Below, one piece after another: positions 1 to 10,326 of a DNA stretch of 49,653 nucleotides. The translations under genes and the position numbers were made by a program. The notes beneath the pieces were generated by a model, which made no database searches, was not told the origin of the DNA, and worked only from the letters and a program-made list of their open reading frames with translations. How positions within the stretch are numbered: position 1 is the first letter of the stretch; every line of letters begins with the position of its first letter. The stretch is from Anoxybacillus mongoliensis (lineage in GTDB: Bacteria > Bacillota > Bacilli > Bacillales > Anoxybacillaceae): positions 1-49,653 of the forward strand of contig NZ_JACHEQ010000018.1 in assembly GCF_014201515.1 (NCBI RefSeq), given 5' to 3'.

Positions 1-35
1 GTTCGTCCTGAGCCAGGATCAAACTCTCCATAGAA
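1..35 (-). rRNA. rrs: 16S rRNA, 5' end only (partial)
   Basis: The complement reads GGAGAGTTTGATCCTGGCTC, the universal start of bacterial 16S rRNA (the 27F primer site). Only about the first 35 nt are inside the window; the gene continues off the left edge. The mature 5' end is placed by comparison with the Bacillus 16S start and may be off by a few bases. Confidence 0.95.
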
Positions 36-119
36 AGTTCATATCTCTAGCTTCTTTAACGCTTTTCGCTTCGTTCAGTTTTCAAGGAACATCTCTGCCG
101 CTCTTTGAGCGACTTTTTT

Positions 120-148
120 AATATAACATCTACTGTTTTTCTTGTCAA
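120..148 (-). promoter_or_regulatory. rRNA operon promoter P2 (sigma-A)
   Basis: On the minus strand there is a perfect -35 TTGACA (143-148), a 17-bp spacer and -10 TATATT (120-125). It is followed by the conserved Bacillus rRNA leader motif TTGAAAACTGAAC upstream of 16S. This is the promoter nearest the 16S gene and the stronger of two tandem candidates. Confidence 0.85.
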
Positions 149-204
149 CAACTTTTTTGTTTTTACATGTTATCTTCAATATATCTTTAATACGGACGCT
201 TAGT

Positions 205-234
205 AATATACCACATTTCATCATCTTTAAGCAA
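205..234 (-). promoter_or_regulatory. rRNA operon promoter P1 (sigma-A, upstream)
   Basis: A second candidate lies about 85 bp upstream of P2: -35 TTGCTT (229-234), 18-bp spacer, -10 TATATT (205-210). Tandem rRNA promoters about 90 bp apart are usual in Bacillus. The -35 match is weaker than that of P2. Confidence 0.6.
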
Positions 235-254
235 GATGTTTTTTTATTTTTTTA

Positions 255-293
255 GAAAAACTGAGTAAGGAAAAACACCTCACCCAGTTTTTC
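255..293 (-). terminator. lysS terminator
   Basis: A hairpin with stem CTGGGTGAGG / CCTTACTCAG (two G-T wobbles) is flanked by an A-tract and a TTTTT tract. It lies 7 bp after the lysS stop and separates the folate-dusB-lysS unit from the next rRNA operon. Confidence 0.85.
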
Positions 294-299
294 TCAAAA

Positions 300-1790
<1,491 letters not shown>

Positions 1791-1820
1791 TCACTCCAAT
1801 AACCGTTTATTTTTTAAGAA

Positions 1821-1849
1821 ATACTGCCAGCATAAGCTGCTGACAGTAT
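1821..1849 (-). terminator. Hairpin between dusB and lysS (possible weak terminator)
   Basis: A 12-bp stem ATACTGTCAGCA / TGCTGGCAGTAT (one wobble) with a 5-nt loop sits just after the dusB stop, followed only by TTCTTA. The T-tract is poor, so it may reduce rather than stop read-through into lysS, or mark an RNA 3' end. Confidence 0.55.
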
Positions 1850-1852
1850 GTT

Positions 1853-2854
1853 CTACGATTCTATTGCAACATGATGTTCTTTGGATTCAACTTCTTCGAC
1901 AAAATTCATCAACAGCGTTACAAGCTCATCACGCGTCTGGCACTCGTTTACCGCATTGCGAACTTTGGCATTTCCACGAATGCCTTTTAAATACCACGCC
2001 GCGTGTTTACGCATCTCTTTTACAGCGATATATTCATTTTTCAAAGCAATTAAACGATCCAGATGCAAAATACACACTTCGATTTTTTCACGCACAGACG
2101 GTTCCGGAATGAGCTCACCTGTTTCTAAATAACGAACGGTACGATAAATCATCCATGGATTACCGAGAGCAGCACGCCCAATCATCACACCGTCGACACC
2201 TGTTTGTTCTAGCATTCGTTTGGCATCTTGAGGAGTCTGCACGTCACCGTTACCGATAACAGGAATGTTAACCGCTTCTTTTACTTGTTTAATGACGTTC
2301 CAGTCTGCTTTTCCTTCATACATTTGTACGCGCGTTCGTCCATGAACAGCAACTGCTTGTCCACCTGCCCGTTCTACTGCCTGGGCATTTTCGACAGCAT
2401 AAATATGATTTTCATCCCAACCGATTCGCATTTTTACTGTGACCGGCTTCTCTACCGCATCGACGACTGCTGCTACCATGTCGTAAATTTTATTTGGATC
2501 TAATAGCCATTTTGCTCCTGCATCACATTTTGTGATTTTCGGTACGGGACATCCCATATTAATATCGATAATATCGGCGTTTGTATGTTGATCTACATAT
2601 TTAGCTGCTTGTACAAGCGTTTCTTTTTCCCCACCAAAGATTTGTAAGCTTAATGGTTTTTCACGTTCATCGATATAAAGCATACCCATCGTCTTCGGGT
2701 TATTAAATAAGATCGCTTTATCGCTCACCATCTCCGCACAAACAAGTCCAGCACCAAACTCTTTTACAGTTAGACGAAAAGCCGAATTACATACTCCTGC
2801 CATCGGTGCAAGCACGACAGGGTTATTGATTTGTACATTACCGATTTTGAACAT
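1853..2854 (-). CDS. dusB: tRNA-dihydrouridine synthase DusB
   Basis: FMN-dependent enzyme that reduces uridine to dihydrouridine in the tRNA D-loop. The 333-residue TIM-barrel protein begins MFKIGNVQINNPVVLAPMAG, the typical Dus start. It carries the Dus signature around DINMGCPVPKITKCDAGAKW, which includes the catalytic Cys, and a phosphate-binding segment near GVMIGRAALGNPW. The longer open frame starts 60 nt upstream inside folK. The ATG at 2854 was chosen because it follows a strong GGGGGG site and matches B. subtilis YacF. Its ATG overlaps the folK stop as TAATG, implying translational coupling. B. subtilis has a small gene (yazB) between folK and dusB that is absent here. Confidence 0.95.
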   Translation of the reverse strand: MFKIGNVQINNPVVLAPMAGVCNSAFRLTVKEFGAGLVCAEMVSDKAILFNNPKTMGMLYIDEREKPLSLQIFGGEKETLVQAAKYVDQHTNADIIDINMGCPVPKITKCDAGAKWLLDPNKIYDMVAAVVDAVEKPVTVKMRIGWDENHIYAVENAQAVERAGGQAVAVHGRTRVQMYEGKADWNVIKQVKEAVNIPVIGNGDVQTPQDAKRMLEQTGVDGVMIGRAALGNPWMIYRTVRYLETGELIPEPSVREKIEVCILHLDRLIALKNEYIAVKEMRKHAAWYLKGIRGNAKVRNAVNECQTRDELVTLLMNFVEEVESKEHHVAIES

Positions 2855-3390
2855 TAAACTCCCCCCTTTCTTGAAAGAATAAATAGTTCCGTCACCGCTT
2901 CGCGACTCTTCCATATACGAACTCCTTGATCCGATAACTGTTCGACATATGAACGCAAAGACCGTTGAACAGATGGAATAATCAAAGATTCATCTATTTC
3001 AAACAACGGGATGAGTACAAACGCCCGTTCAAGCATACGCGGATGTGGAATAATAAGTTGCTCTGTTTCAATATTTTCATGATTATATAGCAAAATGTCA
3101 AGGTCTAACGTCCTCGGCCCCCAATGAACATCTCGCTTGCGACCAAACTGTTTTTCAATGTCCATCGTGGCTGCTAACAAAGCAAATGGGGATAACGATG
3201 TAGCCACCTTTACAACCATATTTAAAAAACAAGCTTGCTTAACATATCCGACTGGATCTGTTTCATAAATTGAGGATGTCGCTAAAACAGAAATATGTGT
3301 ATGATCATGTAACGCCATTACCGCTTTGCGCAAATATTCGAAACGATCACCAACATTCGAACCTAATGCAATATACGAAATATGTTTCAT
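2854..3390 (-). CDS. folK: 6-hydroxymethyl-7,8-dihydropterin pyrophosphokinase (HPPK)
   Basis: Transfers pyrophosphate from ATP to hydroxymethyldihydropterin, giving the pterin substrate of FolP. The 178-residue protein opens with ISYIALGSNVGDR and contains the HPPK signature around WGPRTLDLDILLY, with the Asp pair that binds magnesium. It lies 3 nt after folB and one base into dusB, so it is part of the pab-fol operon. The C-terminus is about ten residues longer than in B. subtilis FolK, and those extra codons carry the dusB ribosome binding site. Confidence 0.97.
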   Translation of the reverse strand: MKHISYIALGSNVGDRFEYLRKAVMALHDHTHISVLATSSIYETDPVGYVKQACFLNMVVKVATSLSPFALLAATMDIEKQFGRKRDVHWGPRTLDLDILLYNHENIETEQLIIPHPRMLERAFVLIPLFEIDESLIIPSVQRSLRSYVEQLSDQGVRIWKSREAVTELFILSRKGGV

Positions 3391-3393
3391 TTG

Positions 3394-3756
3394 TTAACGT
3401 CCTCTCGTAATTTCAACCGCCACATATGCATAGTGACCTTTAATCGGTGGATTTGGTTTCGTCACTTTGACAGTGCACGATGACACTGTTGCATACGCGG
3501 ATAAAATTTGTTCAGCAATGCGTTCCGCGACAGCCTCAATTAATTTAAACGGCTTTCCTTCGACAATATTTTGACATATGTCGTATATATGTGCATAATT
3601 GACTGTTTCATTTAAATCATCCGTTATACCAGCTTGCTTTAAATTTGTTTCAATGGTGACATCAACATAAAAACGTTGGCCAAGTTTATTTTCTTCTGGA
3701 AACACCCCGTGATATCCATAAAATTCCATTTGTTGAACGTAAATTTTATCGCCCAT
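3394..3756 (-). CDS. folB: Dihydroneopterin aldolase
   Basis: Cleaves 7,8-dihydroneopterin to 6-hydroxymethyl-7,8-dihydropterin and glycolaldehyde, upstream of FolK in folate synthesis. The 120-residue protein has the FolB pattern MEFYGYHGVFPEENKLGQRF, with the active-site Glu and later Lys (TKPNPPIKGHY). The frame is open 27 nt further upstream. ATG 3756 was chosen for its GGGGGA site and for agreement with B. subtilis FolB (MDKVYVEGMEFYGYHG). It overlaps the folP end by 11 nt. Confidence 0.96.
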   Translation of the reverse strand: MGDKIYVQQMEFYGYHGVFPEENKLGQRFYVDVTIETNLKQAGITDDLNETVNYAHIYDICQNIVEGKPFKLIEAVAERIAEQILSAYATVSSCTVKVTKPNPPIKGHYAYVAVEITRGR

Positions 3757-4582
3757 GCTTTCCCCCTTTTCCAAGCATTGCATCCATCATTTTAGCCATT
3801 CTAGCAATCGGTAAAACATCGTGTACACGAACGATGTGCGCCCCTTTTGCAATACCGAGGCAAACCGTCGCTCCCGTTCCCTCTAATCGATCATGTACCG
3901 GCAAGTCCAGTACATGCCCGATAAATGATTTTCGCGACGTCCCTAACAAAATGGGATAACGAAGAGCTGCAAGTTCATCTAACCGACGCATCACTTCTAA
4001 ATTATGCTCTACTGTTTTGGCAAACCCAATACCTGGATCAATAATAATTTGATCATCCCTCACACCAACTTGTTTGACTATATGGATACTTTCTTTTAAA
4101 TCGTTAATCATATCAGAAATGATATCTTTATAGTTCCGATCGTGACGATTGTGCATTAATACAATTGGCACACCATAATGAACAGCTACTCGAGCCATAT
4201 TCAAATCTGCTTTCGCTCCCCAAACATCATTAATCATCGTCGCTCCAGCTTCGATGGCTTGTTTGGCTACTTCCGCCTTATACGTATCAATTGAAATTGG
4301 CACATCCACTGCTTTAGCGACTGCTTCTACAATTGGGATGACGCGACGCAACTCTTCTTCAAGTGATACTCTTTCAGCTCCAGGACGAGTCGATTCTCCC
4401 CCGATATCAATGATGTGTGCTCCTTCAGCCACAAGCTGTTTCGCACGTTCAACAGCTTGTTCTACATGATTATACTTTCCCCCATCAGAAAAGGAGTCAG
4501 GGGTAGCATTTAAAATACCCATAATGATCGTTTGTTTTCCCAAATCAAGTTTATGCTTTCCGCAATAAATCACATCGCTCAA
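3746..4582 (-). CDS. folP: Dihydropteroate synthase (sulfonamide target)
   Basis: Condenses p-aminobenzoate with hydroxymethyldihydropterin pyrophosphate to give dihydropteroate; called sul in B. subtilis. The 278-residue TIM barrel shows both family signatures: MGILNATPDSFSDGG near residue 21 and IDIGGESTRPGAERVS near residue 60. Late motifs LLGTSRKSFIG and RVHDV are present. Its start overlaps the pabC stop by 4 nt (ATGA). It joins the PABA branch (pabB/A/C) to the pterin branch (folB/K) in one operon. Confidence 0.97.
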   Translation of the reverse strand: MSDVIYCGKHKLDLGKQTIIMGILNATPDSFSDGGKYNHVEQAVERAKQLVAEGAHIIDIGGESTRPGAERVSLEEELRRVIPIVEAVAKAVDVPISIDTYKAEVAKQAIEAGATMINDVWGAKADLNMARVAVHYGVPIVLMHNRHDRNYKDIISDMINDLKESIHIVKQVGVRDDQIIIDPGIGFAKTVEHNLEVMRRLDELAALRYPILLGTSRKSFIGHVLDLPVHDRLEGTGATVCLGIAKGAHIVRVHDVLPIARMAKMMDAMLGKGGKHGR

Positions 4583-5448
4583 TTGACGTACTCATCCTTT
4601 CTTTCATACCTTGTCCATAAATGTGTGGTAAAAGAGGCGTACGCGCGTTGGAGACGGCTTGTCATTTCCCCAAATTTCCCGGGATATACATCACCGTCTA
4701 GCCGACAAACGGGCACGATTTCTTGAATAGAATTTGTTAAAAATATTTCATCAGCTTCTTTGAGTTGTTGTAGCGAATAATATCCTTCTTGCACATCGAC
4801 TCCCCATGAACGCAACAAGTCGATGACAAACAATCGTGTTACACCGTTTAAAATACCTGTTTCCACCGAAGGAGTGTACACGATGCCTTCTTTTACCCAA
4901 AAAACGTTGGAGACAATGCCTTCTGCTACAAATCCTTCTTTTGTAAGAAAAATGCCTTCTATATTTGGTTGATGACCAATTTCTTGTTTACCTAAAATAT
5001 TGTTTAAATAGTGATGGGACTTTAAACGAATCGATCCTTCCGGTGTATTCCGTCTCACTTGTAATGTTTTACATACCTTTTCTTCTGAAAACATCGGAAT
5101 CGGTTTCATATACATAATAATCGTCGGATTTGTATACGGTTCTACTTGCAACCCTACATCTCCGATTCCAGCAGATATATTTAAGCGCACATACGCATCA
5201 CGATAACTGTTTGCCTTTAATAGTTGAGAAAGAATTGGCAACACATCATTTCGGGTGATGGAAAATGAAATATTTAACATATCAAGTCCATTTTGAATAC
5301 GTGTTAAATGATCATCAAGTAAAAACGGATGTCCATCGTATATACGAAACGTTTCAAACACTCCAAGTCCATACATAAACCCGTGATCAAACGGAGAAAT
5401 GCGAGCATCTTCTTTTTTTACAATTTGTCCGTTGACATAAATAAACAT
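4579..5448 (-). CDS. pabC: Aminodeoxychorismate lyase (class IV aminotransferase fold)
   Basis: PLP enzyme that eliminates pyruvate from 4-amino-4-deoxychorismate to give p-aminobenzoate. At 289 residues it has the class IV aminotransferase pattern: FDHGFMYGLGVFETFR near the N-terminus, a candidate PLP lysine in RLKSHHYLNNIL, and the LTNSIQEIVPV segment near the end. Branched-chain and D-amino-acid aminotransferases share this fold, but the position between pabA and folP supports PabC. The ATG has only a weak upstream AAGTGATG site, 12 nt after pabA. Confidence 0.93.
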   Translation of the reverse strand: MFIYVNGQIVKKEDARISPFDHGFMYGLGVFETFRIYDGHPFLLDDHLTRIQNGLDMLNISFSITRNDVLPILSQLLKANSYRDAYVRLNISAGIGDVGLQVEPYTNPTIIMYMKPIPMFSEEKVCKTLQVRRNTPEGSIRLKSHHYLNNILGKQEIGHQPNIEGIFLTKEGFVAEGIVSNVFWVKEGIVYTPSVETGILNGVTRLFVIDLLRSWGVDVQEGYYSLQQLKEADEIFLTNSIQEIVPVCRLDGDVYPGKFGEMTSRLQRAYASFTTHLWTRYERKDEYVN

Positions 5449-5460
5449 ATATCATCACTT

Positions 5461-6030
5461 TCATCTGTATATTGTAATAAAGTTTTTAAGAATTTCTAAT
5501 CCATGCTCCGTCATAATTGATTCTGGGTGAAATTGAACCCCTTCAATTGGTAATGTTTTATGGCGAATAGCCATAATCTCCTCTTCTTCTGTCCATGCAG
5601 AAATTTCAAAGCAATCTGGCAACGTCTCTTTTTTTACAATTAACGAGTGATAACGAGTAGCGACAAACGGATTAGGGATGTGAGTAAAAATCGTTTTTCC
5701 ATCATGAAAAATCGATGATGTTTTGCCATGCATTAAGCGTTCAGCGCGAACCACTTCCCCCCCAAACACTTGTGCAATCGACTGATGACCAAGACATACA
5801 CCAAAAATCGGGATCTTCCCAGCGAAATATTCAATAGCTTCCATGCTAATACCTGCTTCGTTCGGACTGCATGGGCCAGGTGAAATCATTAAAAAATGCG
5901 GTTGAAGTTGTTCAATTTGCGCAATCGTCACCTCATCATTTCGTTTGACAATTAGCTCTTCTCCTAGTTGTCCTAAATATTGAACGAGGTTATACGTAAA
6001 CGAATCATAATTATCAATCATTAAAATCAT
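5461..6030 (-). CDS. pabA: Aminodeoxychorismate/anthranilate synthase glutamine amidotransferase subunit
   Basis: Supplies ammonia from glutamine to PabB, and in Bacillus also to TrpE (PabA/TrpG). The 189-residue class I glutaminase has nucleophile Cys in [16 protein letters not shown] and the His-Glu pair in GVQFHPES. The frame extends 84 nt upstream into pabB. ATG 6030 follows a GAGGTGA site, 5 nt after the pabB stop, and begins [20 protein letters not shown] as in B. subtilis. Confidence 0.96.
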   Translation of the reverse strand: MILMIDNYDSFTYNLVQYLGQLGEELIVKRNDEVTIAQIEQLQPHFLMISPGPCSPNEAGISMEAIEYFAGKIPIFGVCLGHQSIAQVFGGEVVRAERLMHGKTSSIFHDGKTIFTHIPNPFVATRYHSLIVKKETLPDCFEISAWTEEEEIMAIRHKTLPIEGVQFHPESIMTEHGLEILKNFITIYR

Positions 6031-6035
6031 TTGGC

Positions 6036-7469
6036 TCACCTCATGCTTAATTGTACATGCTCTTCTTCGCTCAACTCTTTTGCCTTCCATAAGGCAAACG
6101 CTTTCTTCAAACATTCTTTATACTCGTGTTGCGGTTGTGAATCAATGACAATTCCTGCCCCTGCTTGCACATACGCAAGACCATCTTTCGCAATCATTGT
6201 CCGAATCGCAATATTTAACTCCATATCACCATTAAACCCGATCCAGCCGATTGAACCTGTGTAAATACCACGTCGAACAGGCTCTAGCTCTTCAATTATT
6301 TCCATCGTTCGTACTTTTGGTGCTCCTGTGATCGTCCCACCTGGGAAAACAGCTGGTATAACATCAAATGCATCTTTTCCTGCTGCAAGCTGACCAGAAA
6401 CATGGGAGACGAGGTGCATGACATGGGAATATTTTTCAATGACCATAAACTCATCTACTTTCACCGTTCCGTACGCACATACACGCCCAAGGTCATTCCG
6501 CTCTAGATCAACAAGCATTAAATGTTCGGCTCGCTCTTTTTCATTTGCTAGTAATGATTGGGCAATTTGATCATCTTCTTGAATCGTTTTACCGCGCGAG
6601 CGCGTTCCTGCAATCGGGCGCGTACTTACATACTCACCTTTCTTTTTCACAAGTAGCTCCGGAGAACCGCTTACGATTTGAAATTCAGGGAAATGCATAT
6701 ATGCCATATACGGCGATGGATTTAATGTGCGTAATTTCTCATAAATCGTAAACGGATGTGTGAGTAATCGTTTCGATTGTCGTACAGACAAGTTCACTTG
6801 AAAAACATCACCTTGCGCAATATATGACCGCACTTTTTCGACAGCTTTCATAAACTGTTCTTCGCTCATTGAAACTGTTTCTTCTTTTTCGTAGTTCGGA
6901 ATAAACGGACGTGGAACGTCGGAAACGTCGGTTGTCCATAGTTGCTCGTATCGCTCGAGACGTTCGTTTGCTTGTTGTTCTTCCCCTTCTACATAATGAG
7001 TAATGAAATAAAGAGAAGATTCATGATGATCATATACGAACACATCATTAAATACTAAAAAATACAAATCGGGCATATTTAAATCATCGCATGCAATGGA
7101 AGGAAGATTTTCAATATAACGAGCGCAATCGTAACTAATGTAGCCAATGGCTCCACCTTGAAAATCGGGCCCTTCTTCTAACTTGTCTGTTTTCCATTGA
7201 TTGAACCATTTTTTTAACGATTGCAATATATTCCCTTCGAATGTCTCATTACGATGCTTTTGCCATACTGTTAATTTGTCGTCTTTACCGATGACCACTG
7301 CAAATGGTTGCAAACCGACTATGCTATATCGACCATCTCGCCCGCTCTCAAGCAAAACATGGTGCAACTGTTGTCGCGATAAAGCTTTATATTGTGAAAA
7401 CCAATCATGTTGTGCGTATGTGACCTTTTTGATCATTGCTCTTCGCCTTTGCTTGCTCAAAGATGTCAC
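6036..7469 (-). CDS. pabB: Aminodeoxychorismate synthase, chorismate-binding subunit
   Basis: Aminates chorismate to 4-amino-4-deoxychorismate using ammonia from PabA; first gene of the folate operon. It has an N-terminal anthranilate-synthase-like domain, then the chorismate-binding core with [26 protein letters not shown] and [20 protein letters not shown]. Length (477 from the first start) fits PabB. Two starts are possible: GTG 7469, 4 nt after a GGAG site, or ATG 7436 with a weak AGGCGAAG. The outer one was kept. A TACAAT -10-like element at 7494-7499 could serve the operon, but no good -35 was found. Confidence 0.94.
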   Translation of the reverse strand: MTSLSKQRRRAMIKKVTYAQHDWFSQYKALSRQQLHHVLLESGRDGRYSIVGLQPFAVVIGKDDKLTVWQKHRNETFEGNILQSLKKWFNQWKTDKLEEGPDFQGGAIGYISYDCARYIENLPSIACDDLNMPDLYFLVFNDVFVYDHHESSLYFITHYVEGEEQQANERLERYEQLWTTDVSDVPRPFIPNYEKEETVSMSEEQFMKAVEKVRSYIAQGDVFQVNLSVRQSKRLLTHPFTIYEKLRTLNPSPYMAYMHFPEFQIVSGSPELLVKKKGEYVSTRPIAGTRSRGKTIQEDDQIAQSLLANEKERAEHLMLVDLERNDLGRVCAYGTVKVDEFMVIEKYSHVMHLVSHVSGQLAAGKDAFDVIPAVFPGGTITGAPKVRTMEIIEELEPVRRGIYTGSIGWIGFNGDMELNIAIRTMIAKDGLAYVQAGAGIVIDSQPQHEYKECLKKAFALWKAKELSEEEHVQLSMR

Positions 7470-7524
7470 TCCTCTCCATCAGTCCATACGCTTATTGTAC
7501 AACGAACATATAGAAACAATCACG

Positions 7525-7558
7525 AAAAAAAATTCGGCAAGAATGCTCTTGCCGAATT
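7525..7558 (-). terminator. cysK terminator
   Basis: A perfect 12-bp stem AATTCGGCAAGA / TCTTGCCGAATT with a 4-nt loop is followed by eight Ts on the minus strand. It overlaps the cysK stop codon and isolates cysK from the pab operon. Confidence 0.95.
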
Positions 7559-8483
7559 ATTCCTCAAACTGATACAATGGTGTGCTTAAATAACGTTCAC
7601 CGTTACTCGGGATAATAGCTAATACTTTCTTTCCTTTTCCTAATTTTTTCGCTACTTGCAACGCGACATGAATCGCTGCACCCGATGAAATCCCTCCTAA
7701 AATACCTTCTTGGCGAGCGGCTAGACGGGCGGCAGCAAATGCTTCTTCTGTCTTTACAGTAATGACCTCATCATAAATGGATGTATTTAAAATATCCGGG
7801 ACGAAGCCTGCTCCAATTCCTTGGATTTTATGTGGACCTGGCTTTCCACCAGAAAGCACAGGAGAATCGGCTGGTTCAACGGCATAAATTTTAATGTTTG
7901 GATAAGTTTGACGCAACACTTCTCCAGCTCCTGTAATTGTTCCGCCTGTTCCGATTCCGGCCACAAATGCATCGAGTTGATCGCCCATTTGCTCAACAAT
8001 TTCTTTTCCTGTTGTTAAACGATGCACTTCTGGGTTCGCTTCGTTTTTAAATTGTTGGGGCATAAAATAGCCGTGCTCTTGTGCGAGCTGTTCCGCCTTT
8101 TGAATCGCTCCACGCATTCCTTCGCTTCCTGGTGTTAAAACAAGCTCTGCGCCGTAAGCACGAAGCAAGTTGCGGCGCTCCAAACTCATCGTATCAGGCA
8201 TAACAAAAATGGCTTTATATCCTTTTGCAGCAGCAACCATCGCCAAACCAATTCCCGTATTTCCACTCGTCGGTTCAATGATTGTGTCACCTGGGTGAAT
8301 TTTTCCTGCTTTCTCGGCTGCTTCAATCATCGCCAACGCAATACGGTCTTTCACGCTGCTTCCTGGGTTCATAAACTCTAGCTTTAAATATACATCTGCA
8401 CTATCTTCATCAACGATACGATTTAACTTTACTACTGGCGTTTGACCAATTAACTCTGTAATAGATTGTACTACACGTGCCAT
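7557..8483 (-). CDS. cysK: Cysteine synthase (O-acetylserine sulfhydrylase)
   Basis: PLP enzyme making cysteine from O-acetylserine and sulfide. The 308-residue protein has the PLP lysine in [16 protein letters not shown], the substrate loop [14 protein letters not shown], the glycine-rich phosphate loop [13 protein letters not shown], and the cofactor Ser in [12 protein letters not shown] 9 nt upstream lies inside the ribosome binding site GAGGTGG, so ATG 8483 was chosen. It has its own sigma-A promoter and a strong terminator, hence is a single-gene unit. In B. subtilis cysK is under CymR; no confident CymR site is claimed here. Confidence 0.97.
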   Translation of the reverse strand: MARVVQSITELIGQTPVVKLNRIVDEDSADVYLKLEFMNPGSSVKDRIALAMIEAAEKAGKIHPGDTIIEPTSGNTGIGLAMVAAAKGYKAIFVMPDTMSLERRNLLRAYGAELVLTPGSEGMRGAIQKAEQLAQEHGYFMPQQFKNEANPEVHRLTTGKEIVEQMGDQLDAFVAGIGTGGTITGAGEVLRQTYPNIKIYAVEPADSPVLSGGKPGPHKIQGIGAGFVPDILNTSIYDEVITVKTEEAFAAARLAARQEGILGGISSGAAIHVALQVAKKLGKGKKVLAIIPSNGERYLSTPLYQFEE

Positions 8484-8527
8484 TTTAACCACCTCTAATC
8501 CCGAGTATTTTTATAGAATTTGTAACC

Positions 8528-8556
8528 AATTTATCAGTTATTTTCGAAATTGTCAA
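8528..8556 (-). promoter_or_regulatory. cysK promoter (sigma-A)
   Basis: Perfect -35 TTGACA (8551-8556), 17-bp spacer and -10 TAAATT (8528-8533), 45 bp upstream of the cysK ATG and just after the hslO stop. Confidence 0.8.
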
Positions 8557-8560
8557 TCAT

Positions 8561-9448
8561 TTATTTTTGTTTTGCTAACTTTTTTAATTCTTCGAGATCT
8601 TCAGCAGAGAATGTATATGTTTCATTACAGAAATGACAAGACGCCTCGGCTTTTCCTTCTTCATCAATCATTTGTTGAATTTCTTTCGCCCCTAAGCTAA
8701 TGATCGCATCCGCTACACGCTCACGTGAACAACGACAAACGAATGATACAGGCATCGTTTCAAGAATTTTTACATTTTGTTCCCCACCGAGTAACGCATA
8801 TAAAATTTGTTCTGGTGTTAAACCACCTTCAATCATTTTTGAAATCGGTGGAATGGCAGCCAAATTTTTTTCAATATGTGCAATTGTTTTTTCTTCTGTG
8901 CCTGGCATGAGTTGCAAAATAAAGCCACCGGCCGCTAATATCGTATAATCCGGATTGACCAGCACACCAACCCCAACCGATGATGGCGTTTGTTCAGAGG
9001 AAACGAAATAGTATGTAAAATCCTCACCAAGCTCTCCAGATACAAGCGGAACTTGCCCTGTAAAATAGTCACGTAATCCTAAGTCTTTTACAACGGTTAA
9101 CGTTCCATTCGTTCCAACTGCTCGGGCAACATCCAGCTTTCCGTTTGCATTTAATTCAAAATGAACATGCGGATTAGATACATAACCACGTACATGACCT
9201 TTGGCGTTGCTATCAACGAGAATGTGCCCAATAGGTCCCCCACCTTCAATTTTAATTGTAATTTGGCTATCGCCTTTTAACATTGCCCCCATCATCACAC
9301 CCGCTGTCATTGCACGACCTAGTGCCGCAGATGCTGTTGGCCACGTTTGATGTCTTCTCTGCGCCTCCCGTACTGTTTCTGTTGTGCGCACAGCATATGC
9401 ACGCACTTGACCATCGTATGCTAGCGCTTTTACTAAATAATCTGCCAT
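8561..9448 (-). CDS. hslO: Hsp33 redox-activated holdase chaperone
   Basis: Cytoplasmic chaperone switched on by oxidation of a C-terminal zinc centre. The 295-residue protein starts [20 protein letters not shown] and ends with the zinc cysteines in VCRCSRE (CxC) and CHFCNETY (CxxC), so the redox switch is intact. ATG 9448 was chosen over two GTG codons lying just upstream, because the AAGGTGAG site is then 8 nt away and the N-terminus agrees with B. subtilis YacC. It lies 5 nt after coaX and was probably transcribed with it. B. subtilis has yacD (a PrsA-like foldase) between hslO and cysK; it is missing here. Confidence 0.96.
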   Translation of the reverse strand: MADYLVKALAYDGQVRAYAVRTTETVREAQRRHQTWPTASAALGRAMTAGVMMGAMLKGDSQITIKIEGGGPIGHILVDSNAKGHVRGYVSNPHVHFELNANGKLDVARAVGTNGTLTVVKDLGLRDYFTGQVPLVSGELGEDFTYYFVSSEQTPSSVGVGVLVNPDYTILAAGGFILQLMPGTEEKTIAHIEKNLAAIPPISKMIEGGLTPEQILYALLGGEQNVKILETMPVSFVCRCSRERVADAIISLGAKEIQQMIDEEGKAEASCHFCNETYTFSAEDLEELKKLAKQK

Positions 9449-9453
9449 CACTG

Positions 9454-10227
9454 TCACTCACCTTTCTTGTTTCGCTCATATAACAATTGTAGTCCTTTTA
9501 ACGTCAAAAATGGATCGACAATATCAATGACATTCGATTCATGAGCAATTAAAGATGCTAACCCACCTGTTGCAATAACCTTCGGAGGAACGACACTTTT
9601 TTCTTTCATTCGTGACACAATTCCTTCCACTTGCCCGACATATCCATATAAAATGCCTGCTTGCATCGCACTAACCGTATTTTTTCCAATAATGTCATCT
9701 GGACGGGCAATTTCAATACGTGGAAGTTTAGCGGCTCGAGAGTAAAGCGCTTCCGTAGAAATCGTAATCCCTGGTGCAATAGCTCCTCCCATATATTGCT
9801 TATGTTCATTAATATAGCAGTATGTTGTCGCAGTACCGAAATCAACAATAATGAGCGGTGCACCGTACAAATGAATGCCTGCTACCGCATTAACGATTCG
9901 GTCCGCTCCGACTTCTTTTGGGTTGTCGTACTTAATGTTCAACCCTGTTTTAATGCCAGGACCTACAATAAGCGGCTTAATATGAAAATATTTTGTACAC
10001 ATGCGCTCTAATGCAAACATAATTGGCGGCACAACAGAAGAAATAATAATGCCATCAATGTCAGAAAAACGCAAGCCGACATCTTGCAATAACATTTTGA
10101 TCATCATTCCATATTCATCTTCTGTTTTGCTTCGACTCGTTTCAATGCGCCAATGAAACTTGAGCTCATCCCCATCATATACACCTAATACTGTGTTTGT
10201 GTTTCCAACGTCTAATACAAAAATCAT
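9454..10227 (-). CDS. coaX: Type III pantothenate kinase
   Basis: First step of coenzyme A synthesis: phosphorylates pantothenate, independent of CoA feedback. The 257-residue ASKHA-fold protein has the phosphate loop [12 protein letters not shown] at the start, [13 protein letters not shown], and [12 protein letters not shown], all typical of CoaX. The frame opens one codon earlier (GTG-ATG). ATG 10227 has a GGGGA site 6 nt upstream and was preferred. It is preceded by the ftsH terminator and followed at once by hslO. Confidence 0.97.
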   Translation of the reverse strand: MIFVLDVGNTNTVLGVYDGDELKFHWRIETSRSKTEDEYGMMIKMLLQDVGLRFSDIDGIIISSVVPPIMFALERMCTKYFHIKPLIVGPGIKTGLNIKYDNPKEVGADRIVNAVAGIHLYGAPLIIVDFGTATTYCYINEHKQYMGGAIAPGITISTEALYSRAAKLPRIEIARPDDIIGKNTVSAMQAGILYGYVGQVEGIVSRMKEKSVVPPKVIATGGLASLIAHESNVIDIVDPFLTLKGLQLLYERNKKGE

Positions 10228-10293
10228 CACTCATCCCCACTTTTTCACAATTTGTCCTTTTTTCATCATATCATAATCGTTTAACCCGACGGT

Positions 10294-10326
10294 AAAAAAA
10301 GATGCCTCTTATAAAAAGAGACACCT
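10294..10326 (-). terminator. ftsH terminator
   Basis: An 11-bp stem AGGTGTCTCTT / AAGAGGCATCT (two wobbles) with a 5-nt loop and a 7-T tail, immediately after the ftsH stop. Confidence 0.9.

Noticed and set aside
10228-10293. Promoter for coaX
   Set aside because: TATGAT-like elements are present, but no acceptable -35 was found; the AT-rich stretch makes chance matches likely.
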